Assembly (NCBI GenBank): GCA_040830725.1
Contig: JBFOMG010000044.1
Coordinates: 1 to 64,000 of the forward strand
Origin: JAWKWH01 sp040830725
Lineage (GTDB): Bacteria; Pseudomonadota; Alphaproteobacteria; Rhizobiales; Rhizobiaceae
Length of the DNA: 64,000 nt
Reading direction: 5' to 3'
Shown here: piece by piece, positions 26,943 through 35,905 of the stretch
How positions within the stretch are numbered: the first letter of the stretch is position 1
Layout: each line of letters opens with the position of its first letter
The notes under the pieces: generated by a model
What the model saw: only the letters and a program-made list of their open reading frames with translations
Told to the model about the DNA's origin: nothing
Databases searched by the model: none
Translations under genes and position numbers: made by a program

Positions 26943-27458
26943 CAACCAACTGTCTGCGTTGGCGATCCGTTCGATTCCCTCTGTATCGACGACGTCAAGC
27001 AATTCGTGAACCGCATTGCCGCCGATGACAAATTCCGGCGCGATTTCGGCCAAAGGCACCAGCACAAACGCCCGTTCTGCCAAGCGTGGATGCGGAAGCT
27101 GCAGGTCGTTTTCCCGGACCTCGCGACGACCATAAGCTATGATGTCGAGATCAATGATACGGGGACCCCAGCGTTCTTTGCGTTCACGCTTCAAACTGCG
27201 TTCGACTTCCAGGCATTTGTCAAGCAATTGGCGTGGTTCAAGCGTTGTTTTCAGTTCCACCACGGCATTGAGGAAATCCGGCTGTTCCGAAATTCCCCAC
27301 GGCGGCGTGCTGTAAAGGGATGAAACGGCAATCATTTCGATGTCCGCATCACGGACCAGCGTCGAAATTGCTGACGCCATTGCGCGCCGTGGATCGCCGA
27401 TATTGCCTCCCAATCCGACAAATATGCGCTCGGCAGAACTTTCAGTCAGGCCAAACAA
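26934..27458 (-). CDS. folK: 2-amino-4-hydroxy-6-hydroxymethyldihydropteridine diphosphokinase
   Basis: A 174-residue HPPK that pyrophosphorylates 6-hydroxymethyldihydropterin in folate synthesis. FVGLGGNIGDPRRAMASAI, SSLYSTPPWG, QPDFLNAVVEL and RWGPRIIDLDIIAYG, with the catalytic Asp pair, plus LPHPRLAERAFVLVPLAEIAP, are all standard. The start is probably TTG 27458, overlapping folB by 17 bases. It completes folP-folB-folK, three sequential steps of the folate pathway. Confidence 0.95.
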   Translation of the reverse strand: MFGLTESSAERIFVGLGGNIGDPRRAMASAISTLVRDADIEMIAVSSLYSTPPWGISEQPDFLNAVVELKTTLEPRQLLDKCLEVERSLKRERKERWGPRIIDLDIIAYGRREVRENDLQLPHPRLAERAFVLVPLAEIAPEFVIGGNAVHELLDVVDTEGIERIANADSWLSD

Positions 27459-27807
27459 CCGTCACCTCGGCATAATCAAGCACACCCGGGACCGGCGCAT
27501 TCGGTTTGCGGATCGTGATCGAGGCCGACTTGATCTGCGGATATCGGGCGACGAGTGCCTTGGCGCAATCCAATGCAAGGGCCTCAATCAGAAACCGTCG
27601 CGTTCCAGTGACAATCGATTCGATGACCTGAAACGCCACACCATAATCGACCGTGTCTTCGATTGCGTCTTCCACCAGCGCCCTGCCCGGATCGACATCC
27701 AACTCGGCATCAACGTAAAAACGCTGCCCAAGCCGCTCCTCTTCCTCCATGATGCCATGGCGGGCGAAAAACGCACAATTGACCATGCGGATTTTGTAAG
27801 TCGCCAT
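27442..27807 (-). CDS. folB: Dihydroneopterin aldolase
   Basis: A 121-residue enzyme that converts dihydroneopterin to 6-hydroxymethyldihydropterin. Family landmarks are FFARHGIMEEEERLGQRFYVDAELDVD, the VDYGVAFQVIE segment, LIEALALDCAKALVARYPQI and the C-terminal IRKPNAPVPGVLDYAEVTV with its catalytic Lys. Its ATG (27807) directly abuts the folP stop codon, and its end overlaps folK. Confidence 0.95.
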   Translation of the reverse strand: MATYKIRMVNCAFFARHGIMEEEERLGQRFYVDAELDVDPGRALVEDAIEDTVDYGVAFQVIESIVTGTRRFLIEALALDCAKALVARYPQIKSASITIRKPNAPVPGVLDYAEVTVVWPD

Positions 27808-28662
27808 TCAGGCTTCCTCCGGCAATGATTTTCCGACTTTGGCCATCAGCACGGCGTCGGCCATTCTTACGGCATCGCGATTGATTGCCACATTATGGAC
27901 CCGCACGATAGATGCACCCTTCATTCGCAAAATCGCGCTCGTCGCCGCCGTGCCAACGTCGCGATCATCCCCTTGTCTGTTCGTGACCGAACCGACAAAT
28001 CGCTTGCGCGACGTGCCGGCCAGCAGCGGATATCCAAGCGCGTGCAATTCCTCAAACCGGGCCATGAGAGCGAGATTTTCCGATGCGTCTTTTGCAAAGC
28101 CAAAGCCCGGGTCGAGCACGATTTGTTCGTCACCGATATTTGCCGCCGCCGCAATTTTGAGAGACGCATTCAAAAACACGAACTGGTCCTCGATCACATC
28201 CTGCAGTTTTTGTCGTTCGCGTCCGGTGTGCATGATCGCGAGTCCGGCGCCGTGTTCAGCCGCCATCGCTGCTATTGCGGTATCTTTTTGCAATCCCCAC
28301 ACATCGTTGACGATGTGGGCGCCGGCCTCCAGAGCCATGGATGCCGTTTCGGCACGATAGGTATCCACCGAAATGACGGTTTCGGTCTCGCTGACTAATT
28401 GGCGGATTACCGGAAGGATGCGCCCCTGTTCTTCTGCCGCTGACAGGGGCTCGGCTCCGGGACGGGTCGATTCCCCGCCAATATCGATGATGTCGGCGCC
28501 CTCGCCAATCATTCGGTGCGCTTGTGCAACGGCGCGTTTCAGAGTGTCAAAGCGGCCGCCGTCGGAAAACGAGTCCGGAGTGACATTGAGAATTCCCATG
28601 ATCAAACATCGCGAGCCCAATTGCAGGCTGCGGTCATGGGCCAGTTGCCATATTCTGGTCAC
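27808..28662 (-). CDS. folP: Dihydropteroate synthase
   Basis: A TIM-barrel enzyme of about 284 residues that condenses p-aminobenzoate with hydroxymethyldihydropterin diphosphate; the target of sulfonamides. Signature motifs are GILNVTPDSFSDGGRF and IIDIGGESTRPGAEPLSAAEE; later come the VNDVWG and DPGFGFAKD motifs and the LLAGTSRKRF loop. I start it at GTG 28662 (VTRIWQL), which gives the usual length; a TTG at 28716 would add 18 residues. First gene of folP-folB-folK. Confidence 0.95.
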   Translation of the reverse strand: MTRIWQLAHDRSLQLGSRCLIMGILNVTPDSFSDGGRFDTLKRAVAQAHRMIGEGADIIDIGGESTRPGAEPLSAAEEQGRILPVIRQLVSETETVISVDTYRAETASMALEAGAHIVNDVWGLQKDTAIAAMAAEHGAGLAIMHTGRERQKLQDVIEDQFVFLNASLKIAAAANIGDEQIVLDPGFGFAKDASENLALMARFEELHALGYPLLAGTSRKRFVGSVTNRQGDDRDVGTAATSAILRMKGASIVRVHNVAINRDAVRMADAVLMAKVGKSLPEEA

Positions 28663-28834
28663 GGGGAGCGTTCTCCATTTATCGGGCCTTATTGTCGGGC
28701 CTGCAGCCAAAATCAACTACCCTTCCGAGGGGGTGAATATTTGTGGCATTATCTGTTGCTTTCGGCTTGCCTAATTATCGATCCCGGCGCATGTTCTGGG
28801 ACATGATCCGGGTTATCCGGATTGAAAGGCTTTG

Positions 28835-29458
28835 ATGGTGAAATTTGGTTCCGCAACAGTTGCTGCCGTCGTTCTCGCGATGGTGATGCCTGCCCATGCG
28901 GCCAGCATAACCAAGAAATACAGCTACTTTTCCGTTCGCGGTGCGACACTTGCCGAGCTTGAAAAGGACCTTATTCGTCGCGGACCCAAGGTAAACAGCA
29001 CGGGTCAAAGGCACCCGGGTGCGACCCAGATGGAGTTTGAAACTTCGGTCAGTTATGCGCAAAGCAAGCGCCACTGCCGAATTGAAGAAGCCACAGTACT
29101 TATCAAGGCGAAAATTTTCCTGCCGCGCTGGCGGACAAGGCGCCGGGCGGACCGTGAGACACGCATTGTTTGGGATACACTCTCTGCGGACATCAAACGC
29201 CACGAAGAAAGCCACGTGATCATCGCCAAGAACCATGGGCGGGAAATAGAACAGGCTCTTGAAGCCATGGGGCGGGCCAAAACCTGTGAAGCCCTTGAGC
29301 AAAAGGGGCAAAAAGTGATGGCGCGCATTCTTCAGAAGCACGACCGGGCACAGGAAAAATTCGACCGCGTCGAAGGCATCAATTTCGAGGCGCGCATGCT
29401 TCGGCTGCTGAAATACCGTCTCGAGCGGATCGAGAATGGCCGTCTTGACGGCGGCTAG
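28835..29458 (+). CDS. Secreted DUF922-type putative zinc protease
   Basis: A 207-residue protein with a cleavable signal peptide (MVKFGSATVAAVVLAMVMPAHA). The mature part matches the DUF922 family of bacterial Zn-dependent protease-like proteins: YSVRG-like start (KKYSYFSVRGATLAELEKDLIRRGP) and the HEESHVIIAKNHG motif (about residues 128-140), an HExxH-like metal site. The C-terminal third is a long basic helix. The ATG 28835 start has AAAGG upstream. Cellular role unknown; it stands alone between the divergent fol operon and the convergent ferredoxin gene. Confidence 0.8.
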   Translation: MVKFGSATVAAVVLAMVMPAHAASITKKYSYFSVRGATLAELEKDLIRRGPKVNSTGQRHPGATQMEFETSVSYAQSKRHCRIEEATVLIKAKIFLPRWRTRRRADRETRIVWDTLSADIKRHEESHVIIAKNHGREIEQALEAMGRAKTCEALEQKGQKVMARILQKHDRAQEKFDRVEGINFEARMLRLLKYRLERIENGRLDGG

Positions 29459-29487
29459 GAGCCCATGGATCTCAGCCGGGGATTGCC

Positions 29488-29808
29488 CTACCCCTGTTGC
29501 TCCGGAAGGTTGACGACAAGCCCGTCCAGCTCATCAGTGACCTTGATTTGGCATGACAGGCGCGAGGTGGGCCTTACATCAAAGGCGAAATCGAGCATGT
29601 CTTCTTCCATTGCTTCGGGAGCGCCGGTCTTGTCGGACCAGTTTTCATCGACATAGACATGGCAGGTCGCACATGCACAGGCGCCGCCACATTCGGCCTC
29701 AATACCGGGTACCGCATTCTTGATGGCATTTTCCATCACGGTCGATCCGTTCTCGGCCTCCACTTCGTACTTGTCTCCGCCGGAGGTGATGTAAGTGATC
29801 TTGGCCAT
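29488..29808 (-). CDS. [2Fe-2S] ferredoxin, adrenodoxin/FdxB type
   Basis: A 106-residue electron carrier. Cysteine ligands are in ECGGACACATCHVYVD (spacing C-x5-C-x2-C) and a fourth Cys in RLSCQIKVTDELDG, as in adrenodoxin-like and Rhodobacter FdVI-type ferredoxins. An acidic helix (EAMEEDMLDFAFDV) suits docking to a ferredoxin reductase. ATG 29808 gives the usual MAKITYI start. No redox partner gene adjoins it, so the acceptor is unknown; Fe-S biogenesis or a P450 are the usual options. Confidence 0.94.
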   Translation of the reverse strand: MAKITYITSGGDKYEVEAENGSTVMENAIKNAVPGIEAECGGACACATCHVYVDENWSDKTGAPEAMEEDMLDFAFDVRPTSRLSCQIKVTDELDGLVVNLPEQQG

Positions 29809-29916
29809 GAGGCGCCCCATTTCGTCGAGTGCACCGCCCAATTAAACATTCGACTAGGGGAGTCAACCTGTGGCATCGGGTTCGCGCCAATAATGGGCGC
29901 AACAACTTGTGAATGG

Positions 29917-30654
29917 CTATTGATCGGCGCGGACCAGGTCCTTTGCTTCTACAATGAAGGACATTCCGTGCCACCCGAACTGCACATAGGGAAGAAACTG
30001 AAACCGATCGTCCGCCTCCAAGGTATCCAGAAACGCTTTCCGCTCGCCTGAGACAGTTCGGTCGGAGAAACAAAAGTAATCGTCAAAGGCGATGATCATG
30101 CCGTGTTTCAGCCTTGGCTGCAAAAACTCCAGCACTGTTTTGGTCGAACTGTAGAGATCGCAATCCACATAGGCCAAGGCGATGTCATCGGGCAGGCCCG
30201 ATACACCGGATGCTTCGCCAGACAACGTGTCTTCGTAGAAGCCCTGGACCATGGTGTAGGCACTATCGGGAATCCCCCGTTTTCGGCAAAGCGCGACGAA
30301 TGCATCCGCTGACGTGGCCATCTTTCCTTTTTTCCAGCCGGGATGATAATCCGCCTGGCCCTGCTGCTCCGGCAGTCCGGCGAAAGAGTCAAACGCCCAT
30401 AATTGGCGCTTTTTCCCCCAGCGGGCCATTTCATCATGCGCAAACCCGAATGTGGTGCCGCCATGAGAGCCAAACTCGGCATAATCGCCGGTAATACCGT
30501 TGAAGTTCAGAGCATGGAACGCGCGGCGCATGAACTCGCGGCGGTGTTCCTCTTCCGAGTGCCGGACATCAGCCCGGAAAAGCCGGTAGGCGATGCGGCG
30601 AAGCAATCTGTACATGCGCTGAACCGGTGCAATTCCGGCAAACCCCATCGCCAT
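29917..30654 (-). CDS. TylF/MycF-like class I SAM-dependent methyltransferase
   Basis: A 245-residue protein resembling macrocin-O-methyltransferase (TylF) relatives. The SAM site region GITGDYAEFGSHGGTTFGFAHD (about residues 52-72), WAFDSFAGLPE, and the metal-binding Asp cluster LAYVDCDLYSSTKTVLEFLQPRLKHGMIIAFDDYFCF are present. The C-terminal SGERKAFLDTL is also typical. In this family a divalent metal positions a hydroxyl acceptor; the acceptor here is unknown and no polyketide or sugar cluster surrounds the gene, so a role in lipopolysaccharide or capsule sugar methylation is only a guess. ATG 30654 has GGAG eight bases upstream. Confidence 0.85.
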   Translation of the reverse strand: MAMGFAGIAPVQRMYRLLRRIAYRLFRADVRHSEEEHRREFMRRAFHALNFNGITGDYAEFGSHGGTTFGFAHDEMARWGKKRQLWAFDSFAGLPEQQGQADYHPGWKKGKMATSADAFVALCRKRGIPDSAYTMVQGFYEDTLSGEASGVSGLPDDIALAYVDCDLYSSTKTVLEFLQPRLKHGMIIAFDDYFCFSDRTVSGERKAFLDTLEADDRFQFLPYVQFGWHGMSFIVEAKDLVRADQ

Positions 30655-30799
30655 TTGAGCGGCTCCAATTTTCGATTTGGAAGATAGTAGCTATCTTGGT
30701 GATCTGCGATGCATCGCGCAATGCATATCGACCGCTAATAGCCGCCAAATCGGGCGACTTGCAAGGCGCGGATCACCAACAGTTTGAATGCAGGCGGCT

Positions 30800-31174
30800 C
30801 TACCGGGTAATTGACGCGATGAATTCGCGAACAGCATCGAGGCTGTCGGCGAGATCGGTGACCAATGACGGCTGCACCGGATCGAGCTCAATGGCGTAGG
30901 CGCATTCGGCAACGGAAAACGCGCCAATTCCGCGGGCAGACCCTTTCAGGCCATGCGCAAGCCTCTTGCGTTCATCCGGGGTTGCCTTGCGTATCCGGTC
31001 GCCGATAACGGCTGCTTGCTGCATGAAAAGCTGCAGAACTTCTTCCTCAAGCGTTCGGTCGCCCATCGTCTGGCGGGCAAGGTGAACGAGGTCGACCGGC
31101 CTGGACCTTGAAGGCGCACAAATCTCGCCTCCCGGCATCTCAAATGCTATTGCCTGCATGTCCGCATGTGCCAT
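30800..31174 (-). CDS. Hpt (histidine phosphotransfer) domain protein
   Basis: A 124-residue four-helix-bundle phosphotransfer protein. The phosphorylatable His is H74 in RLAHGLKGSARGIGAF, which matches the Hpt consensus HxLKGSA; the next helix is AECAYAIEL. It has no kinase or receiver domain of its own and would relay phosphate between a hybrid sensor kinase and a response regulator, neither of which is adjacent. It is divergent from the large GPR-like gene across 268 bases, so they may share regulation. This is inference from position only. Confidence 0.88.
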   Translation of the reverse strand: MAHADMQAIAFEMPGGEICAPSRSRPVDLVHLARQTMGDRTLEEEVLQLFMQQAAVIGDRIRKATPDERKRLAHGLKGSARGIGAFSVAECAYAIELDPVQPSLVTDLADSLDAVREFIASITR

Positions 31175-31281
31175 GACGCCAACCCAAGCTCCTGTGCCAT
31201 TGGGGACAACTATGGCGCGTTGGTGTGGAAATCAGGTTAACAGGGCGGCAAAAATGCACTATTTCCGCGCCTAATTTTACG

Positions 31282-31297
31282 TTAACCAATTATTTAA
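31282..31297. promoter_or_regulatory. TTAACC...TTAA motif in the Hpt/GPR-like divergent promoter region
   Basis: TTAACCAATTATTTAA lies in an AT-rich stretch about 145 bases upstream of the GPR-like start. It resembles a CtrA binding site (TTAA-N7-TTAA, or the TTAACCAT half-site) but has an eight-base spacer. The surrounding sequence 31255-31335 is the AT-rich part of the intergenic region and probably holds both promoters. Confidence 0.3.
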
Positions 31298-31442
31298 ACT
31301 TTTTTCGGGTGCAGTTTTTGACTGTTCCAATTAAGCTAAGAGGTCTCTACGATGTGTGGCGGTATGGGTATGGTGTTTCGGGCGCTACGGGGAGCCACAG
31401 TGGGCTTGCGCGCGAACCGAACGGTGACAGGGTACAAGCGGC

Positions 31443-34400
31443 ATGGCGCGTAAAACTACCAGCAGAAAGAAGCCGGAAGTCGATGTCGAACAAGAGCTTG
31501 AAGAAGCTCTTGATATCGATCTTGATCTGGATGAGGAAACCGACGCCGATCTGGGCACTTCGATGGATGAACTCGAAGCCCAGATAAACAAGGCTGCAGA
31601 CGACCTTGCGAGCGAAAGCAAACAGGCTTCCTCGGAAGAGACGGCAACGGCAACAGAAAGTGATGCCGACGATGCCGCGAGCAAAAAGACCGAACCGGCG
31701 GGGGACGATATAGCCGACGCAGAGGAATCCATCGAAAAGGCCGAAAGCGATATCTCCGATGACGGGCCGGTTGGAACCTTGCGTCCGGTTGAGACAGCCA
31801 CGATCGCGCGCACCGCGTTCTCGCCTGCGAATGATGACCGGCAGAAGGATTATCGCTCACTGTTACAGGGCTTGAACCGCCGCGCACCCCGCACGGTGCT
31901 GTGGCTGATGGCGGGCCTGTCAGCGGTATGGATCGGCGGCGGCCTGCTATTGGGCCACCAGCTCTACGCTCCTGAAATCTGGCAGATCCGCGGTCTTGAT
32001 CAGTTGATGGCGGCACCGCATGTGATTGCGCTGGCAGTCGGCATTGTTGTCCCGGTTCTGCTGTTCATGGGTTTTGGCCTGATGATCCGGCGAGCCCAGG
32101 AAATGAGGCTTGCCGCTCAATCCATGACTGAGGTGGCCTTCCGGCTGGCGGAACCGGAGAACCTTGCTGCCGACAGGGTGATGACCGTCGGTCAGGCCGT
32201 TCGCCGCGAAGTTGGCGCAATGGGAGAAGGTATCGAGCGGGCGCTGGCGCGCGCGGTGGAACTCGAGACACTTGTCCACAACGAAGTCAATCAGCTGGAG
32301 CGCGCCTATACGGATAATGAGGCACGAATTCGAGGTCTGGTTGATGGCCTTGGTAATGAGCGTGATCTGGTGGTCAGCCATGCTGAACGTGTTCGTGCAT
32401 CGATATCCGGCGCGCACGAACAGCTTAAGGAAGAGCTCGGCGCGGCAAGTGATATCATTCGCGACAATGTTCTGAACGCATCGACGCAACTGACCACCAC
32501 GCTGACCACTTCGGGCAACGAGTTGATCGATCGCTTCAACGACAGCGGAAATGCGATCTATCGCTCCATCGATGAACGCATGGACGAGATTTCGACGCGC
32601 ATCACCACGTCCGGCGATGCGTTTGCCGGTCTTCTGGATACGCGAATTTCGACGTTGACCGAACGTACGGATGAATTGACCTCTTCCCTGTCAGGTGTGC
32701 TCGACGAGCGCACAAATTCGATGATTACCCTGCTTGGCGGCGCCACGCAGTCGATGACAACCGAATTCGACACGCGGCTCGCCGGCATCGAAAAAACGCT
32801 GACCGAACGTGGTCAGGCATTGATTGGCCAGTTCCAGACCCGCGCGGAGGCGCTTGAGGGTGGTTCTGAAAAACTGAATGCCGCGCTTGAATTGCGTGCG
32901 AGACAGATCAACGAATCCCTTATGGAACGCACCAAGGAGATCGCCGATACATTTGCCGCCGGCAAAACCGAATTGTCGAGCACGATTGAACTTGGCAAGG
33001 CAACGATTGGCGACGAGCTCTCCAATTTGGTGAAAAACACATCGGATCATATCGGCGAGAAAACGTCTGAACTTTCGGCGAAACTGCGAGAAAACGGTGC
33101 CGAGATCAACGAAATGCTGAGCAAGGAACTTTCCGAACTGGAAAACCGTGTTTCGCTGTTCGGTGAAAAACTCAACGAGAACCGTACACAGCTTTCAGGA
33201 ATTCTGGAATCCGACATCGCGCAGCTGGAAGAGCGGGCCGCAGGGTTTGCCAGGTCGCTGACCGAGAATCGCGAAACGCTTGCGAAACTGACCGAGGCCG
33301 ATCTCAACGCATTGCAAGAGCGGGCGGCAGGTTTCTCTGCTGCGCTTTCGGCAAATCGCGAGCAGATTTCCGGCGCGCTGGCAACAGATATGGACACCCT
33401 TCGCAAGAAGGCGGAGGAATTCGAGCAGCAATTGTCAAGCGCCCGGAAGGATGTGTCCGGTATTCTGGAATCCGATCTGGCCAAACTGTCGGACAGCAGA
33501 AAAGCGCTGGATGCCGCCGTTACAGAACACCTCCAGTCGATATCCGAGCGCGCGTCGCAGGCAAGTTCGGCCATATCGACCGACGTTGCGCATATCGAGC
33601 AGGTTTTCCAGGATCAAACCGGCGTCATCGAAGAGCGCACCGCAACCATGCAGACCGCTCTCAGTGCAGGCGTTGAAAATGTTCGCAAAACGCTGGAGGG
33701 AAGCGCCGTCGCCGTTGCCGGGGCGTTGCGCGACCGTGTGACAGAGGTCACGAAATCACTGACTGAAGCTGCGGACGACACGTTCCGCGACGCCGATCAG
33801 CGCATTGCCGCGCGCGCGGAAACAACAGCAGAGAAATTGTCGACGAAAGCAGAAGAAATCGCATCGGTATTTGCGACCGCCGAGAGCAACATTTCGGCCC
33901 GTGCATCCGATGTATCGGAGGCTTTCTCCGATGCGGAGCAAGCGATTATCGCCCGCACCCATCAGACATCTGCGGAACTGGCGGCACGCGGCGAGATGAT
34001 CTCCAACACATTGTCCGGGCTGGAAGAGCGGCTTGGACAGAGCGCCGAAGCCGTAACGGCACGTATCACAAGCGGTCTCGGCGACGCGGAAGCACGTCTT
34101 GCCGAAAGTGCGGCATCGCTCTCGCGCAAAATCACCGAGCAGGTTGATGAGACGGAAGCGCAGTTGCTGGCCCGTGCCGATTCACTGACGACCACGTTTG
34201 CCGGGTTGCATGACCGCATCACCAGCAGCACAAGCGAGGCGGCATCGACAATCGCTGACAGAACGCGTGAGCTAAACGAAATGCTTGCGGGACGGTCGGC
34301 GGAAATTGCCAGCATTCTCGACGAAACAGCCCGTCCGCTTGTCGAACGGTTCGCCGAAAGCGGTGGACATTTGCAGCGCGATCTGGCCGAGGCAACAGAT

Positions 34401-35846
34401 TTGGCCGCGGAGAAACTGCGCAGTCAGAACGCCGCGTTGGTCAGTGCTATTGCCAATCGGACCAGCGAAACCCTGTCTGCGGTCGATAGCGCAAGCGCCA
34501 GCTTGTCTGAGACCGTTGCCGAACTGATTGATCGTCTGACGTCTTCGAATTCGCGTTTGGGCGAGTTGATCGACATGGCAGCGCGCAATCTGACCGAGGT
34601 CGACGGAAGGCTGTCGCAGACCACCGAGCAATTTGCTGCGAATACGGCAAAAGCGGCAGAGAGCTTCACGAGTTCGACACGTATCATTGAATCCAATACC
34701 GGACGCCTGAGCGATTTGTCTGAGAGCACGCTTGAGCAGATTGCCGGAATTGCTTCTCGCTTCGACGAGCACGGAAAAGTGTTGTCGAGCGCTTCGGACC
34801 TGCTGGCAACGGCACAATCCAATCTCTCGCATACGCTGGATGACCGCCAGGGTGCACTTGAGGAACTCGCATCCGGCCTGGTGGCCAAATCCGAAGAAAT
34901 CGAGCGGGTCATGCGTTCGTTCGAGGATCTGGTCGGACAGTCGGTCGCCACTGCCGAGGAACGTACCAGGGAATCCACCGATCGCATTCGCGATACCATT
35001 ACCGAGGTTGTGGAAACAGCCACCGAGCGTTTCTCAGGTGCAACCGAGGAAATGCGCGAAACCGCCAATCGGATCCGGAGCGAACTGGAATCAACCCGTT
35101 CGGACCTGCGCAAAGGCGTATTCGACTTGCCGGAGGAGGCCAAGGAATCGACCACAGCCATGCGCCGGGCGGTCTCAGACCAGATCAATGCGCTGAAGGA
35201 ATTGTCGGATATCGTGGCCAAGTCCGGCCGCAATTTCGATGTCGGCGGTGGAACGGTGCAGCCTGCTGCTCCCGCACCGGCCTATACCGCACCACCGCGG
35301 CCGGCAGAGACCGCTGCAACCGCAGCCCCCTCGCCGGCAGCTCCGGCGCCAGCGCCAAGAGATGAGGTAACGGCGGGAGCAGACCAACAACAGGGCGGAT
35401 GGGTGCAGGACTTGCTGCGACGCGCATCGCGCGATGAAACCGATGAAGCAAGCAGTTCGGAGGTTCCCACCGAAAACAGTTCGGAAGGCAGGTCGCCTCT
35501 GCATGTGGTGGAATCGCTCAATTCGTTGTCCGTTGATATTGCCAGGGCGATTGATCACGACGCCTCAGTTGAACTTTGGGAGCGTTACCGCAAGGGCGAG
35601 CGCAATGTGTTCACCCGTCGCCTTTACACGCTGAAGGGCCAGCAGACGTTTGACGAAATCCGCCGCAAATATCAGGCGGATGGCGATTTCCGCACCGCTG
35701 TAGACCGCTATTGCAAGGACTTTGAAAAACTGCTGGATGATGTGGAGCGCAACGACCGCGACAACATCATGACCCAGACCTACCTGACCTCCGATACCGG
35801 CAAGGTCTACACCATGCTTGCCCATGCTGCGGGGCGTTTGCGGTAG
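31443..35846 (+). CDS. Giant membrane-anchored coiled-coil protein, growth pole ring (GPR)-like
   Basis: A 1467-residue protein. Residues 1-120 are highly acidic; two membrane spans follow (about 151-171, TVLWLMAGLSAVWIGGG, and 193-214, HVIALAVGIVVPVLLFMG). About 1,000 residues of apolipoprotein-like amphipathic helix/coiled coil come next, including repeated 35-residue units such as ILESDIAQLEERAAGFARSL. After a Pro/Ala-rich linker (about 1275-1315) there is a conserved C-terminal domain from about 1355 (LNSLSVDIARAIDHDASVELWERYRKGERNVFTRRLYTL). This layout matches the GPR protein of Agrobacterium, needed for polar growth, though that protein is about 2,100 residues long by my recollection. 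The family is restricted to Hyphomicrobiales. A strong terminator follows at 35872. Confidence 0.85.
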   Translation: MARKTTSRKKPEVDVEQELEEALDIDLDLDEETDADLGTSMDELEAQINKAADDLASESKQASSEETATATESDADDAASKKTEPAGDDIADAEESIEKAESDISDDGPVGTLRPVETATIARTAFSPANDDRQKDYRSLLQGLNRRAPRTVLWLMAGLSAVWIGGGLLLGHQLYAPEIWQIRGLDQLMAAPHVIALAVGIVVPVLLFMGFGLMIRRAQEMRLAAQSMTEVAFRLAEPENLAADRVMTVGQAVRREVGAMGEGIERALARAVELETLVHNEVNQLERAYTDNEARIRGLVDGLGNERDLVVSHAERVRASISGAHEQLKEELGAASDIIRDNVLNASTQLTTTLTTSGNELIDRFNDSGNAIYRSIDERMDEISTRITTSGDAFAGLLDTRISTLTERTDELTSSLSGVLDERTNSMITLLGGATQSMTTEFDTRLAGIEKTLTERGQALIGQFQTRAEALEGGSEKLNAALELRARQINESLMERTKEIADTFAAGKTELSSTIELGKATIGDELSNLVKNTSDHIGEKTSELSAKLRENGAEINEMLSKELSELENRVSLFGEKLNENRTQLSGILESDIAQLEERAAGFARSLTENRETLAKLTEADLNALQERAAGFSAALSANREQISGALATDMDTLRKKAEEFEQQLSSARKDVSGILESDLAKLSDSRKALDAAVTEHLQSISERASQASSAISTDVAHIEQVFQDQTGVIEERTATMQTALSAGVENVRKTLEGSAVAVAGALRDRVTEVTKSLTEAADDTFRDADQRIAARAETTAEKLSTKAEEIASVFATAESNISARASDVSEAFSDAEQAIIARTHQTSAELAARGEMISNTLSGLEERLGQSAEAVTARITSGLGDAEARLAESAASLSRKITEQVDETEAQLLARADSLTTTFAGLHDRITSSTSEAASTIADRTRELNEMLAGRSAEIASILDETARPLVERFAESGGHLQRDLAEATDLAAEKLRSQNAALVSAIANRTSETLSAVDSASASLSETVAELIDRLTSSNSRLGELIDMAARNLTEVDGRLSQTTEQFAANTAKAAESFTSSTRIIESNTGRLSDLSESTLEQIAGIASRFDEHGKVLSSASDLLATAQSNLSHTLDDRQGALEELASGLVAKSEEIERVMRSFEDLVGQSVATAEERTRESTDRIRDTITEVVETATERFSGATEEMRETANRIRSELESTRSDLRKGVFDLPEEAKESTTAMRRAVSDQINALKELSDIVAKSGRNFDVGGGTVQPAAPAPAYTAPPRPAETAATAAPSPAAPAPAPRDEVTAGADQQQGGWVQDLLRRASRDETDEASSSEVPTENSSEGRSPLHVVESLNSLSVDIARAIDHDASVELWERYRKGERNVFTRRLYTLKGQQTFDEIRRKYQADGDFRTAVDRYCKDFEKLLDDVERNDRDNIMTQTYLTSDTGKVYTMLAHAAGRLR

Positions 35847-35871
35847 TCAGTTGGGGAATGTGACTTCTTGG

Positions 35872-35897
35872 AACGGGGCTTTCGGGCCCCGTTTTTT
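35872..35897. terminator. Rho-independent terminator after the GPR-like gene
   Basis: An eight-base perfect stem AACGGGGC / GCCCCGTT (35872-35879 with 35886-35893) with a six-base loop and a run of six T from 35892. It serves the rightward GPR-like gene and may also act on the convergent lipoprotein gene that ends at 35906. Confidence 0.85.
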
Positions 35898-35905
35898 GTG
35901 CGGTC

